The notes: a model not told the origin generated them from the sequence alone. A stretch of 64,000 nucleotides of DNA from Roseococcus microcysteis (GCF_014764365.1 NZ_CP061718.1:2930501-2994500), one strand, 5' to 3'. Shown: positions 7,685 to 16,240, counted from the first letter of the stretch. Made by a program: numbers and translations.

Positions 7685-8665
7685 ATGTTCCGCCGGTCCC
7701 TGCTCGCCGCGCCCGCGCTGCTGGCGTTGCCCGCCCATGCCCAGGCCAACTACCCCGAGCGTGCCATCAACGTCGTGGTGGGCTTCCTGCCGGGCGGCTC
7801 GACCGACACGGGCGCGCGGCTGCTGGCCGAGCGCATGGCGCCGCGCCTCGGCCCCAATGCCCGCATGATCGTGGAGAACCGGCCCGGCGCGGGCGGTTCC
7901 GTGGGCGCCGAATATGTCACGCGCCAGCCGGCCGATGGCCACCTGCTGACGCTCTCCACCGCCTCGGGCCACGCCACCAACCCCGCCGCGCTGCCCGCCA
8001 CCGTGCGCTACAACCCGGTGGAGGACTTCACCCACATCGCCATCGTCGGCGGTGGGCCGCTGGTGGTGGCGGTGCCGCGCGCCTCGCCCCACCGCACCGT
8101 CGCGGAACTGATCGCCGCCGCGCGGACGGCCAACCCGCCCATGCTCTGGGGGAGTTCCGGCGTGGGCGGCATCGGCCATCTGACGGGCGAGGCCTTCGCA
8201 CAGCGCGCCGGCATCCGTGGCGAATACGTGCCCTATCGCGGCGGGGCGGCCGTGCTGGAGGCGATGATGAAGAACGAGCTGGGCTTCTCCTTCGAGGTGA
8301 TGGCCAGCGCCCTGCCGCATCTGCGCGACGGTTCCTCCCGCCCGCTCGCCGTCACCAGCCGCACGCGCCACCCGGCCCTGCCCGACGTGCCCTCGCTGCA
8401 CGAGACGGGCATGGAGGGCTTCGACATCATCACCTGGAACGTGCTGCAAGGCCCGCGCGGCATCCCCGCGCCCATCGTGGAGCGGCTGAACCGCGCGGCG
8501 GTGGAGGCGCTGGCCGAGCCTGAGCTGCGCCGCCGCATGGTGCAGGCCGGCATTGACCCCGCCGACCCTTCCACGCCCGAGCAGACGCGCGCCTTCGTGG
8601 CGGCGGAGCTGGAGAAGTTCCGCGGCATCGTGCGCGATGCGAACCTGCAGCTCGGTAGAACCTAA
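7685..8665 (+). CDS. Bug/TctC-family periplasmic solute-binding protein
   Basis: This 326-residue tripartite tricarboxylate transporter receptor has a signal peptide MFRRSLLAAPALLALPAHAQ (cut after AQA). The family signatures are present: YPERAINVVVGFLPGGSTD, IVENRPGAGG, a Gly-rich ligand loop near WGSSGVGGIG, VPYRGG, and LPDVPSLHETG. Such proteins capture carboxylate- or amide-type solutes for TctAB permeases; the ligand cannot be read from sequence. It lies 73 nt after glcF with its own RBS. It ends by overlapping the convergent panE-like gene by 4 nt. The nearest TctBA permease genes are 3 kb downstream. Confidence 0.9.
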   Translation: MFRRSLLAAPALLALPAHAQANYPERAINVVVGFLPGGSTDTGARLLAERMAPRLGPNARMIVENRPGAGGSVGAEYVTRQPADGHLLTLSTASGHATNPAALPATVRYNPVEDFTHIAIVGGGPLVVAVPRASPHRTVAELIAAARTANPPMLWGSSGVGGIGHLTGEAFAQRAGIRGEYVPYRGGAAVLEAMMKNELGFSFEVMASALPHLRDGSSRPLAVTSRTRHPALPDVPSLHETGMEGFDIITWNVLQGPRGIPAPIVERLNRAAVEALAEPELRRRMVQAGIDPADPSTPEQTRAFVAAELEKFRGIVRDANLQLGRT

Positions 8666-9603
8666 CCCCGCCCCACCGTTTTCCGCGCCAGCGCCACCAG
8701 CAATTCCAGCGTGGGCGCGGAGACGCCCGCCACGCGGGCCAGTTGCAGCGGCACTTCCAGCAGCGCGTCGAATTCCAGCGCGCGCCCCGCCTCGAAATCC
8801 TGCAGGATGGAGGGGCGGTGCGCGAGCGTGACCGAGCGCAGCACGTTCTTCTCGATCTCCGGGCCGAGCGGGTGGCCCAGCGCGGCGGCGATCGCCATGC
8901 CCTCCTGCATCACCGCCCGCGCGGCGGCCATCACCACCGGGTCGCTGAAGGTGGTCCGCATGTCCTGCCGGGTGATGAGGGTGATGGGCCCGTTGGTCAG
9001 GTTGTTGAGCAGCTTGGTCCAGATCTCGGTGCGGATGGCGGGGCTGACCACGCCGCCCATGCCGCCCGCCGCCAGCGCCGCCGCCAGGGCTTGCAGGCGC
9101 GGCGTGGCCTCGCCCGAAAGCTCGCCCATGATGAGGCGGTTGGCCGCCGTCTGCACCTGCACCACGCCGGGCTCGGTCACGGTGCAGGCGGACCAGACCA
9201 CGCCGCCCACGGCGCGCTCCAGCCCCACCGCGGCGCGGGTGGCACCGCCCGGGTCCAGCACGTCCGGCGCGCCCTCCCACCACCAGGGAATGCCGTTCAG
9301 CACGAAGACCACGGGCGTGTCGGGGCGCAGCAGCGGGCCGATGGCGGCGGCGATGCCCGGCACGGCGGGCGCCTTCACCGTCACCACCACCGCATCCTGC
9401 GGGCCGATGGCGGCGGCATCGGCCTCGGCGCGGGGGCGGGCGATGAACTCCTCCTCCGGCGTGCGCACGGTGATGCCGCGCGCGCGGATGGCCTCCAACT
9501 GCGCGCCGCGCGCCAGGACACTGACCTCCGCCTGGCCGCCCTTGGCGAAGCGGGCGGCGATGTGGCTGCCGATGGCGCCGGGGCCGAAGACGCAGATCTT
9601 CAT
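8662..9603 (-). CDS. Ketopantoate reductase PanE/ApbA-family protein
   Basis: The 313-residue protein starts with the Rossmann motif MKICVFGPGAIGSHIAARF (GXGAIG, NADPH binding). The inner KAPAVPGI carries the Lys typical of the family. In the C-terminal all-helical domain, TEIWTKLLNNLTNGPI is the ApbA_C signature. Family members reduce 2-dehydropantoate to pantoate, but many paralogues reduce other 2-oxo acids. It is the last of three minus-strand genes (M20 amidohydrolase, creatininase, this), each overlapping the next by 4 nt. A catabolic role with those hydrolases is as likely as coenzyme A synthesis, so I assign no symbol. Confidence 0.85.
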   Translation of the reverse strand: MKICVFGPGAIGSHIAARFAKGGQAEVSVLARGAQLEAIRARGITVRTPEEEFIARPRAEADAAAIGPQDAVVVTVKAPAVPGIAAAIGPLLRPDTPVVFVLNGIPWWWEGAPDVLDPGGATRAAVGLERAVGGVVWSACTVTEPGVVQVQTAANRLIMGELSGEATPRLQALAAALAAGGMGGVVSPAIRTEIWTKLLNNLTNGPITLITRQDMRTTFSDPVVMAAARAVMQEGMAIAAALGHPLGPEIEKNVLRSVTLAHRPSILQDFEAGRALEFDALLEVPLQLARVAGVSAPTLELLVALARKTVGRG

Positions 9604-10367
9604 GGCGTGTTCTCCATGGCGCCGAGCATGGCCCTGCCCGCCTGCATCAGCCGCTCCACGATGCGCGCACCATGCGCCGCGTTCGCGCCGCGCGGGTCGG
9701 CGGCCTGGGTGCCGCCGGGGGCGACCTCGTCCAGGTTCAGCGGCACACCGAACTCCGCGCCGGCGGCGGCCAGCGTCCCGAAGCCACTGATGGGCAGGCC
9801 GAGGAAGGGCGGCAGTGCCTCACGCGGCGCGAGGCGCTCCGGCGCGCAGAGATCGGGCCGCAGATGCAGCGCCACCGAGGCCACCGGGTCGCCCCCATGG
9901 CCCAGCGCGGCGGGGTCGCCGCCCAAGGCCTGCTGCCAGCCGCCGGCGTTCTTCCACAAATGCAGCACGGGGGCGATGAGCCCGCGCGAGACGCGCAGGC
10001 CGCGCTGTGCCTCCTCGACGGCCGGGATGTTCCCGCCATGGCCGTTGATGATGAGGATGCGCGTGGCACCGCCCTCGACCAACGCCTCCAGCACCTCGCG
10101 CAGCAGGGCGGTCAGCGTGGCGGTGGAGAGCGCGATGCCCCCGGGTACGCCCCGGAAGAAATCCGCGCCGCCGAAGGGGATGGGCGGGGCCACCAGCGCG
10201 CGGCCATGGGCTTGCGCGATGCGCAGCGCGATGGCCTCGGCCAGCAGGTAGTCGCCCATGGGCAGGGCGGGGCCATGGGTTTCCAGGCTGCCCAGCGGCA
10301 GCAGCACGGCATGGCCCTCGGCGAGGCGCCGCGCGACCTCGGGTGCTGAAAGCTCCGCGAGTCTCAT
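9600..10367 (-). CDS. Creatininase-family amidohydrolase
   Basis: The 255-residue protein matches the creatininase fold (metal-dependent hydrolases acting on cyclic or linear amides). The N-terminal metal site reads LPLGSLETHGPALPMGDY, with the family's Glu and His; the family's later LPXGTD is LPMGDY here, a variant also known in some subgroups. INGHGGNIPAVEEA supplies the second His and Glu set. Start ATG 10367; it overlaps the upstream M20 gene and the downstream panE-like gene by 4 nt each, so the three are one translational unit. Substrate is unknown; creatinine itself should not be assumed. Confidence 0.86.
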   Translation of the reverse strand: MRLAELSAPEVARRLAEGHAVLLPLGSLETHGPALPMGDYLLAEAIALRIAQAHGRALVAPPIPFGGADFFRGVPGGIALSTATLTALLREVLEALVEGGATRILIINGHGGNIPAVEEAQRGLRVSRGLIAPVLHLWKNAGGWQQALGGDPAALGHGGDPVASVALHLRPDLCAPERLAPREALPPFLGLPISGFGTLAAAGAEFGVPLNLDEVAPGGTQAADPRGANAAHGARIVERLMQAGRAMLGAMENTP

Positions 10368-11539
10368 CGCAGCATGTCCACCGCGATGCGGCTCAGCGCC
10401 TGCACGCCGAGCGCGATGCAGCGCTCATCCGGCTGGTAGTTCGCGTTGTGCAGCCGGTCGTCACGGCCAGGCGCCCCGGCGCCGATGCCCAGATGGAAGG
10501 CGGGCGCGCGCTCGGCGAAGGCGGCGAAATCCTCAGCGCCCATGCTGGGCTGGCCCTCATGCACCACCTCGCCGAAATGCGCGCGGACGCTGGCGATGGC
10601 GGGGTCCAGCACGCGGTCGTCGCTCACCAGCGAGGCCACCATGCGGCGGTATTCGATGGTCGCCTCCAGCCGCAGCGCGGCGGCGGAGTGTTCCACCAGG
10701 CGGCGGATGGCGGCCTCCGCCACGTCGCGCGCCTCGGCATGCAGGGTGCGGACGGTGCCCTTCAGGTGCACGCGCTCGGGGATGATGTTGTAGGTCGTGC
10801 CGCCCTGGAACATGCCCACCGTCACCACGCAGGGGTGAAGCGGCATCTGCTCGCGGCTGACGACCGTCTGCAATTGCGAGACGATCTGCGCCGCGCCCAC
10901 GATGGGGTCCACCGCCGCATGGGGGTGGGCGGCATGGCCCGACCTGCCGCGCAGATGGATGTCGAAGCGGTCGGAGGCGGCGAGCGACGGCCCGCGCACG
11001 AAGCCGAAGGTGCCGACCGGCTTGTCCGGGTGGTTGTGGAAGCCGATGGCCATGTCCACGCCATCCGCCGCGCCATCGGCGATCATGGCCGGCGCGCCTT
11101 CCAGCACCTCCTCGGCCGGCTGGAAGACCAGCACGATGCGGCCGGCCAGGTTCTCGCGCAGCCCGTTCAGGATTTCGGCGGCGCCCAGCAGCGTGACGGT
11201 GTGGATGTCATGCCCGCAGGCGTGCATCTTGCCGGCCACGGTGCTGGCAAAGGGCAGGCCGGTTTCCTCATGGATGGGCAGCGCGTCCATGTCGGCGCGC
11301 AGCGCGAGCGTGGGGCCGGGCCGCGCGCCCTCGATCACGCCCAGCACGCCCGTGCGCCCCACGCCCGTGCGGTGCGGGATGCCCATGCGCGTGAGTTCGG
11401 CAGCGACGATGCCGGCGGTCCGAACCTCTTCGAAGGCGAGTTCGGGGTGGGCGTGGATGTCACGCCGCATCTCGATCAGGCGCGGCTCAAGGGCGGCGGC
11501 CTGTTCGCGGATGCGCTGTTCGGGGTTGTTGGAGAGCAT
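10364..11539 (-). CDS. M20-family amidohydrolase (hippurate hydrolase / N-acyl-amino-acid deacylase type)
   Basis: A cytoplasmic di-metal peptidase-fold hydrolase of 391 residues. Metal and catalytic motifs in order are RRDIHAHPEL, LRADMDALPI, HACGHDIHT, FQPAEEVLEGA (general-base Glu pair), GFHNHPD, a dimerisation domain with SGHAAHPHAAVDP, and SMGAEDFA. HNANYQPDE near the end is the usual C-terminal ligand region. Start ATG 11539 (MLSNNPEQ) has AGAGA upstream; a longer frame to 11596 exists but adds an unlikely leader. It heads the three-gene minus-strand unit and is divergent from tctB across an AT-rich gap, suggesting joint control. Confidence 0.9.
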   Translation of the reverse strand: MLSNNPEQRIREQAAALEPRLIEMRRDIHAHPELAFEEVRTAGIVAAELTRMGIPHRTGVGRTGVLGVIEGARPGPTLALRADMDALPIHEETGLPFASTVAGKMHACGHDIHTVTLLGAAEILNGLRENLAGRIVLVFQPAEEVLEGAPAMIADGAADGVDMAIGFHNHPDKPVGTFGFVRGPSLAASDRFDIHLRGRSGHAAHPHAAVDPIVGAAQIVSQLQTVVSREQMPLHPCVVTVGMFQGGTTYNIIPERVHLKGTVRTLHAEARDVAEAAIRRLVEHSAAALRLEATIEYRRMVASLVSDDRVLDPAIASVRAHFGEVVHEGQPSMGAEDFAAFAERAPAFHLGIGAGAPGRDDRLHNANYQPDERCIALGVQALSRIAVDMLR

Positions 11540-11738
11540 GTCGCGGTCTCTTTGACGTAATGTCGTATGGTCCTCGCTGGTGCCGCCCTTGTCCACACGG
11601 GCGGCCGGGCGCCGTGCCGCGGGTAGCTGTAAAGTAATTTAGGAATAAATTCGTTTTAATATTTCGTGTTGGGCGGCCTCCATGTGACTTCATCATAAGT
11701 TCCCACCCTGGAAACGAATACAGGGCAGGGAGGTATAG
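11540..11738. promoter_or_regulatory. AT-rich divergent intergenic region between the amidohydrolase unit and tctBA
   Basis: About 200 nt separate the divergent starts. The centre (11628-11700) is far richer in A and T than anywhere else in the window, with runs such as GTAATTTAGGAATAAATTCG. It probably holds promoters for both units and a regulator site, but I cannot pick out one convincing operator. AGGGAGG at about 11726-11732 is the ribosome binding site of tctB. Confidence 0.5.
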
Positions 11739-12347
11739 GTGGGCCATAGGATCAATACGAGAGATGTATTGTCCGGACTAATTTTACTTGGGTTAGGTCT
11801 GGCGGGTCTGTATTTCAATCAGGAGCACGCCATCGGCACCGCGCGGCGCATGGGGCCAGGCTACATGCCCATGCTCGCTTTTGTTGGATTGACTGGTATT
11901 GGTGCCTTCGTGACGCTCGCGGCCTTTTTTACGGGGCCGAACCCGGTGGGCAACTGGTCGCGCCGCAATTTGGCGAGCCTGTTCGGGGCGATCATTGTAT
12001 CGGCTGTCGTCTATCTCGTTTCGCCTGCCATCCTTCCTTTCTTCGGGATCGGCTACAACGCCGTCGGCATCGCGATCGTGGCGGGAATGCTGGTGCTGAC
12101 GCTTTCGCCAGACCTGCGGTTCATCGCGCTCATCTCGGCCTCCGTGGCCGTGTTCGGCCTGCTGCTGGAGCAGATCGGCTTCTTCGCGGCGCTGACGGGC
12201 ACCATCCTGCTGTCCTGCGCGGCGGAGCGTGAGCACTTCCGCAAGCCGCTCGGCGTGCTGGGCCTCATCGTCTTCATGCTGGCCCTGTGCTGGTGGATCT
12301 TCATCCTCCAGCTCGACATCCGCGTCCACCTCTGGCCGACGAGCTGA
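11739..12347 (+). CDS. tctB: Tripartite tricarboxylate transporter small membrane subunit TctB
   Basis: A 202-residue, four-helix membrane protein of the TctB family. The N-terminal region (RDVLSGLILLGLGLAGLYF, then ARRMGPGYMPML) is the family signature, with helices at about residues 9-26, 44-64, 80-125 and 130-195. It starts at GTG 11739 with a strong AGGGAGG. It precedes the large subunit tctA by 12 nt. The first 80 or so codons use A/T-ending codons much more than neighbouring genes, then the composition returns to the high-GC norm. Confidence 0.9.
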   Translation: MGHRINTRDVLSGLILLGLGLAGLYFNQEHAIGTARRMGPGYMPMLAFVGLTGIGAFVTLAAFFTGPNPVGNWSRRNLASLFGAIIVSAVVYLVSPAILPFFGIGYNAVGIAIVAGMLVLTLSPDLRFIALISASVAVFGLLLEQIGFFAALTGTILLSCAAEREHFRKPLGVLGLIVFMLALCWWIFILQLDIRVHLWPTS

Positions 12348-12359
12348 GAGCCCGCCCAC

Positions 12360-13863
12360 ATGCAATTCCTCATCGAGAACCTGGCGCACGGGTTCACCAT
12401 CGCCTTCGCGGGCCAGAACCTTCTCTTCGCCCTGCTGGGCGCCTTCATCGGCACCGCCATCGGCGTGCTGCCGGGCATCGGGCCGGTGGCGACCATCTCG
12501 CTCCTGCTGCCCATCACCTTCGGCATCCCGCCGACGACGGCCATCATCATGCTGGCCGGCATCTTCTACGGGGCGCAGTATGGCGGCTCCACCACCGCCA
12601 TCCTGCTGAACCTGCCGGGCGAGGTCAGCTCCGTCGTCACCACGCTCGAGGGCTACAAGATGGCCCAGAACGGGCGGGCGGGGGCCGCGCTGGCCACGGC
12701 CGCCATCGCCTCCTTCCTGGGCGGCACGGTGGGCACGCTGCTGGTCGCGGCCTCGGGCCCCGCGCTCTCGGCCGTGGCGCTGTCCTTCGGCCCGGCCGAG
12801 TATTTCTCCCTCATGCTGCTCGGCCTCATCGTGGCCAGCGTGCTGGCGCAGGGCTCGCCCATCAAGTGCGGTCGGCATGGTGATCCTGGGCGTGGGGCTC
12901 GGCATGGTCGGCACCGACGTGCAGACCGGGCAGCAGCGCTTCACCTTCGGCATCGCGGAGCTTTCGGACGGCATCAGCTTCGTGGCCATCGCGATGGGCA
13001 TGTTCGGCATCGCCGAAATCGTGCTGAACCTGGAGCGGCCCGAGGCGCGTTCCCTGCTCAAGACCAAGGTGGGCTCCCTCTGGCTGAACCGCGAGGAGTG
13101 GAAGCGCGGCACCCCCTCGGCCGTGCGCGGCACGCTGTTGGGATCGGTGCTGGGCATCCTGCCGGGCGGCGGCGCCGCACTCGCCTCCTTCGGCTCCTTC
13201 ATGATGGAGCGGAAGATGTCGAAGGGCCGGCACCTCTTCGGCAAGGGCGCCATCGAGGGCGTCGCCGGGCCGGAAGCGGCCAACAACGCCGCCTCGCAGA
13301 CCGCCTTCATCCCGCTGCTGACGCTGGGCATCCCGTCCAACGCGGTGATGGCGCTGATGGTGGGCGCGCTGATCATCCAGGGCATCCAGCCCGGCCCGCA
13401 GATGATGGTGCAGCAGCCCGACCTCTTCTGGGGGCTCATCGCCTCCATGTGGATCGGCAACGTGATGCTGCTGGTCATCAACCTGCCCATGATCGGCCTC
13501 TGGGTGAAGCTGCTCCAGGTGCCCTACAAGTTCCTGTTCCCGGCCATCCTGGTGTTCTGCTGCATCGGCACCTACTCGATCAGCAACAACGTCTTCGACG
13601 TCTACATGACCATCGCGTTTGCCGTGTTCGGCTACATCTGCGCCAAGCTGCAGCTGGAGGCCGCGCCGCTGCTCATCGGCTTCGTGCTGGGCCCGATGAT
13701 GGAGGAGCACCTGCGCCGCGCCATGCTGCTTTCGCGCGGTGACTGGTTCGTCTTCATGGAGCGCCCCATCAGCGCGACCATGCTGGCGATCGGCCTGGTG
13801 GCGCTGGTGATGATGCTGCTGCCCGCGGTGCGGCGTGGCAAGGACAAGGCGCTGGCCGAGTAG
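12360..13863 (+). pseudogene. tctA: Tripartite tricarboxylate transporter large permease TctA, broken by a +1 frameshift
   Basis: The large permease (about 500 residues, 10-12 membrane helices) that works with TctB and a TctC binding protein. The first part carries GVLPGIGPVATISLLLPITF and GIFYGAQYGGSTTAILLNLP, the TctA signatures. The frame breaks after AQGSPIK: an extra T at 12867 turns the expected AAG-GCG-GTC-GGC-ATG into AAG-TGC-GGT. In the shifted frame the protein continues intact from GMVILGVGLGMVGTD to the stop at 13863. There is no other damage, so sequencing error or a very recent mutation is likely. The ATG at 12360 is 12 nt after tctB. Confidence 0.88.
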
Positions 13864-13888
13864 GCGGGCGCGACCGCTTCCGCAATTC

Positions 13889-13916
13889 ACGCCGCGGGGG
13901 GTAACCTCCGCGGCGT
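13889..13916 (+). terminator. Hairpin after tctA
   Basis: ACGCCGCGG (13889-13897) pairs with CCGCGGCGT (13908-13916) in the 75-nt gap between tctA and the next gene. The following TCCTC is only weakly T-rich, so termination strength is uncertain. Confidence 0.55.
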
Positions 13917-13938
13917 TCCTCATGGGCGGGAGTTCGGC

Positions 13939-14691
13939 ATGGATCTGCAACTGACGGGCAAGGTGGCCTTGGTGACGGGCGCCTCGGCGGGGCTGGGCCG
14001 CGCCATCGCGAAGGAGCTGGCGGCGGAGGGCTGCAAGCTGGCCCTGCTGGCACGGCGGCGCCCGCTGCTGGAGGAACTCGCCGCCGAACTGCCCGCGAGC
14101 GCGGAGCCATTGATCATCGAACAGGACTTCACCGCCAAGGATGCCGGCGAGAAGGTGCGCGCCGCGATGCAGGCGCGCTTCGGCCGCTGCGACATCCTGG
14201 TGAACAATGCCGGCAGCAGCCGCCCGCAGACCGACCTCGGCAGCGACGAGGTCTGGATGGAGGCGATGGAGATCAACTTCCACGCCGGCCGCCGCATCAC
14301 CCATGCGCTGGTGCCGATGATGCAGGCGAACAAATGGGGCCGCATCATCAACCTGACCGGCCAGGACGAGCCCTTCATGGTGAACGCCGCGAACGCGCCC
14401 AACGGCGCGGTGCACATCTGGGCCAAGGCGCTGTCGCGCGTGCTGGGGAAGGACGGCATCACGGTGAACAGCCTGCCGCCTGGGCGCATCCGGTCGGAGC
14501 AGATAGACCAGCGCATCATGCCCACCGAGGAAGCCCGCCGTGCCTGGGCCGAGCGCGAAGTGCCCGTGGGCTATATCGGCGAGGCGCGTGACATGGCCGT
14601 CATCGCCACCTTCCTGTGCTCACCGCTCGCCCGCTACATCACCGGCCAGGTCATCCATGTGGATGGGGGCACGCGGCGCTTCTCCCACTGA
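13939..14691 (+). CDS. SDR-family protein lacking the usual catalytic Tyr and Lys
   Basis: This 250-residue Rossmann protein has the SDR cofactor motif TGASAGLGRAIA (residues 14-25), the structural NNAG (LVNNAGSS) and the C-terminal GQVIHVDGGT. Where classical SDRs have Y-X3-K before the helix leading to GIXVN, this one reads NAANAPNGAVHIWAKAL: by alignment the Tyr is Ala and the Lys is Asn. The catalytic Ser position reads INLTGQ. It may therefore bind NAD(P) but use other residues, or be non-catalytic. It starts at ATG 13939. Its last 72 nt overlap the convergent ChaC gene. Confidence 0.8.
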   Translation: MDLQLTGKVALVTGASAGLGRAIAKELAAEGCKLALLARRRPLLEELAAELPASAEPLIIEQDFTAKDAGEKVRAAMQARFGRCDILVNNAGSSRPQTDLGSDEVWMEAMEINFHAGRRITHALVPMMQANKWGRIINLTGQDEPFMVNAANAPNGAVHIWAKALSRVLGKDGITVNSLPPGRIRSEQIDQRIMPTEEARRAWAEREVPVGYIGEARDMAVIATFLCSPLARYITGQVIHVDGGTRRFSH

Positions 14692-15270
14692 GGACGGCAG
14701 CTCCACCTGCGCGTGGGGACGAAGTTGAAGTTCCACCAAACGCGCCAGGCGTTCCAGCCGCCGGTCCGGCAGTCCCATGGCGCGCAGATGGGCCGCGGTG
14801 TTCAGCAGGTATTCGCGGTTTGGCCCCGCCTGGCCATGGCCGCGGGCGATGGCCGCCACCGTGCTGTCCTCGCAGGGGCGGGCGTAGGAGGGGTGGCGCC
14901 GGTCCGCCACATACGCGATGCCGCGCACCTGCCGGCCGGAGGCCAGGCTGAGTGGCAGCAACCGGCGTTCATAGACGTAGAAGCCGTTCGGGTTCTCGCG
15001 CGCGTCCAGGTAGTCCAGCACGGGCGCCGCATGGGCCGCGGCCACCCGGAAGGCCACGCCCCGGCAGGCCCCGCCGCGATCGAGTCCCAGCACCAGCCCC
15101 GGCACCTCCGGCGTGCCGCGATACAGCCGCGACCACAGGCAGAACCTGCGATGATAGCCCCTTAGCAGGGCGGGCTCCGCGCCCTGGTGGTCGAACCCCG
15201 GCCGCCAGATGAGCGAGCCATAGGCGAAGACATACAGATGCCCATCGGCATCCAACGGCAGGTGTTGCAC
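14620..15270 (-). CDS. chaC: Gamma-glutamylcyclotransferase ChaC (glutathione-specific)
   Basis: ChaC cleaves glutathione to 5-oxoproline and Cys-Gly in the cytoplasm. The protein shows the N-terminal substrate loop VFAYGSLIWRPGF, then GYHRRFCLWS, RGTPEVPGLVLGLD, YLDARENPNGFY and GPNREYLLNTAAHLRAMG, all matching ChaC in order. The start is uncertain. GTG 15270 gives about 216 residues, while the only upstream ATG (15321) would overlap the start codon of the divergent DUF2125 gene. No good ribosome binding site marks either. The C-terminus runs about 20 residues past the conserved end and overlaps the SDR gene on the other strand. Confidence 0.85.
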   Translation of the reverse strand: MQHLPLDADGHLYVFAYGSLIWRPGFDHQGAEPALLRGYHRRFCLWSRLYRGTPEVPGLVLGLDRGGACRGVAFRVAAAHAAPVLDYLDARENPNGFYVYERRLLPLSLASGRQVRGIAYVADRRHPSYARPCEDSTVAAIARGHGQAGPNREYLLNTAAHLRAMGLPDRRLERLARLVELQLRPHAQVELPSSVGEAPRAPIHMDDLAGDVAGER

Positions 15271-15319
15271 CGCGGCGCGGCCTTTGCTTGTCGGACGGGA
15301 CCGGGTTAAGCCCAAACCC

Positions 15320-16240
15320 ATGGCAGGAAAATGGTGGGTGCGCGCCGCTGTCGCGCCGGTGCTGGTGGTGGGCCTGGTCGCGGGGGCCTGGCACCTCGCG
15401 ACCTCGCGGCTGGAGACGGAACTCACCGCCTGGCGCCAGGCGCGCGAGGCCGAGGGCTGGCGCATCCGCCACGCCGCCCCCACGCGCGGCGGCTTTCCCC
15501 TGCAAGCCGAACTGCGGCTGCGCGACGTGGTGGTGGACGCGCCCTCGCGCCTGGGCTGGCAGGCCGAGCAGGTGGTGCTGCGCATCGGCGTGACGCCCTG
15601 GGGCGTGCTGCGCGCGGATTTCGCGGGGGCGCAGGCGCTGCGCCATGCCGGCGGGGTGACGCCGGTGGTGACCGAGGGGCTGCGCCTCTCCGCCCGCCTG
15701 CCCTATGCTGGGACCGATGTGGCGGCCGAAAGCCTCGCCTTGCCGGGCATGGCGGCCCAGGCGGTCTCGGGGCGGATCGAGGGCGGGCGGCTGGAGTTGG
15801 CGGCCGGGCGTGTCGAGGCTGCGGGCCTGCCGCCGGTGGAGCAGGCGGGGATCGAGGCGCGGGTGAACGTCCCCTTGCAAGGCACGGCCGCGCAGTGGAA
15901 GGCGGCGGGCGGGCAGCTGCGCGTGGACCGGCTGGAATTCCGCAGCGGCCGCGTGGTGGCGCAGTTCAGCGGGCAGCTCAACCTGGACCGCAGCCTGCAG
16001 CCCGAGGGCTATGGCGGCCTCTCCGTCACCCATGCGGCCGAGGCGGTCAGCACGCTGTCGGAATCCGGCCTGGTGTCCCCCGACATGGTGGGGCCGCTGC
16101 GAGCGCTGGTGATGCTGACCTCGCGCATCCCGCCCGAGGGCGGGCCGCCGCGCCTGGACGTGCCCATCGAGCTGCGGAACCGCCGGCTGATGGCCGCGCG
16201 CATGCCGCTTGTCTCCCTGCCCGCGCTGGACTGGCGATGA
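15320..16240 (+). CDS. DUF2125 family envelope protein
   Basis: This 306-residue protein has a single N-terminal hydrophobic segment (AVAPVLVVGLVAGAWHL, about residues 10-26), so it is anchored in the inner membrane or exported. The rest is a beta-rich repeat region. ATSRLETELTAWRQAREAEGWRI and APTRGGFPL are the DUF2125 signature (residues about 27-60). Function is unknown; the domain resembles AsmA/TamB-like envelope proteins in layout. ATG 15320 is chosen over 15284 because it directly precedes the membrane segment. The stop overlaps the next start (ATGA). Confidence 0.78.
   Translation: MAGKWWVRAAVAPVLVVGLVAGAWHLATSRLETELTAWRQAREAEGWRIRHAAPTRGGFPLQAELRLRDVVVDAPSRLGWQAEQVVLRIGVTPWGVLRADFAGAQALRHAGGVTPVVTEGLRLSARLPYAGTDVAAESLALPGMAAQAVSGRIEGGRLELAAGRVEAAGLPPVEQAGIEARVNVPLQGTAAQWKAAGGQLRVDRLEFRSGRVVAQFSGQLNLDRSLQPEGYGGLSVTHAAEAVSTLSESGLVSPDMVGPLRALVMLTSRIPPEGGPPRLDVPIELRNRRLMAARMPLVSLPALDWR

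Noticed and set aside
8662-9603. Assigning panE with confidence
   Set aside because: The gene is coupled to hydrolases, not to coenzyme A genes, and the family is functionally broad.
9600-10367. Naming the creatininase-family gene a true creatininase
   Set aside because: The family covers many amide hydrolases, the metal motif is a variant and no creatine-pathway genes adjoin.
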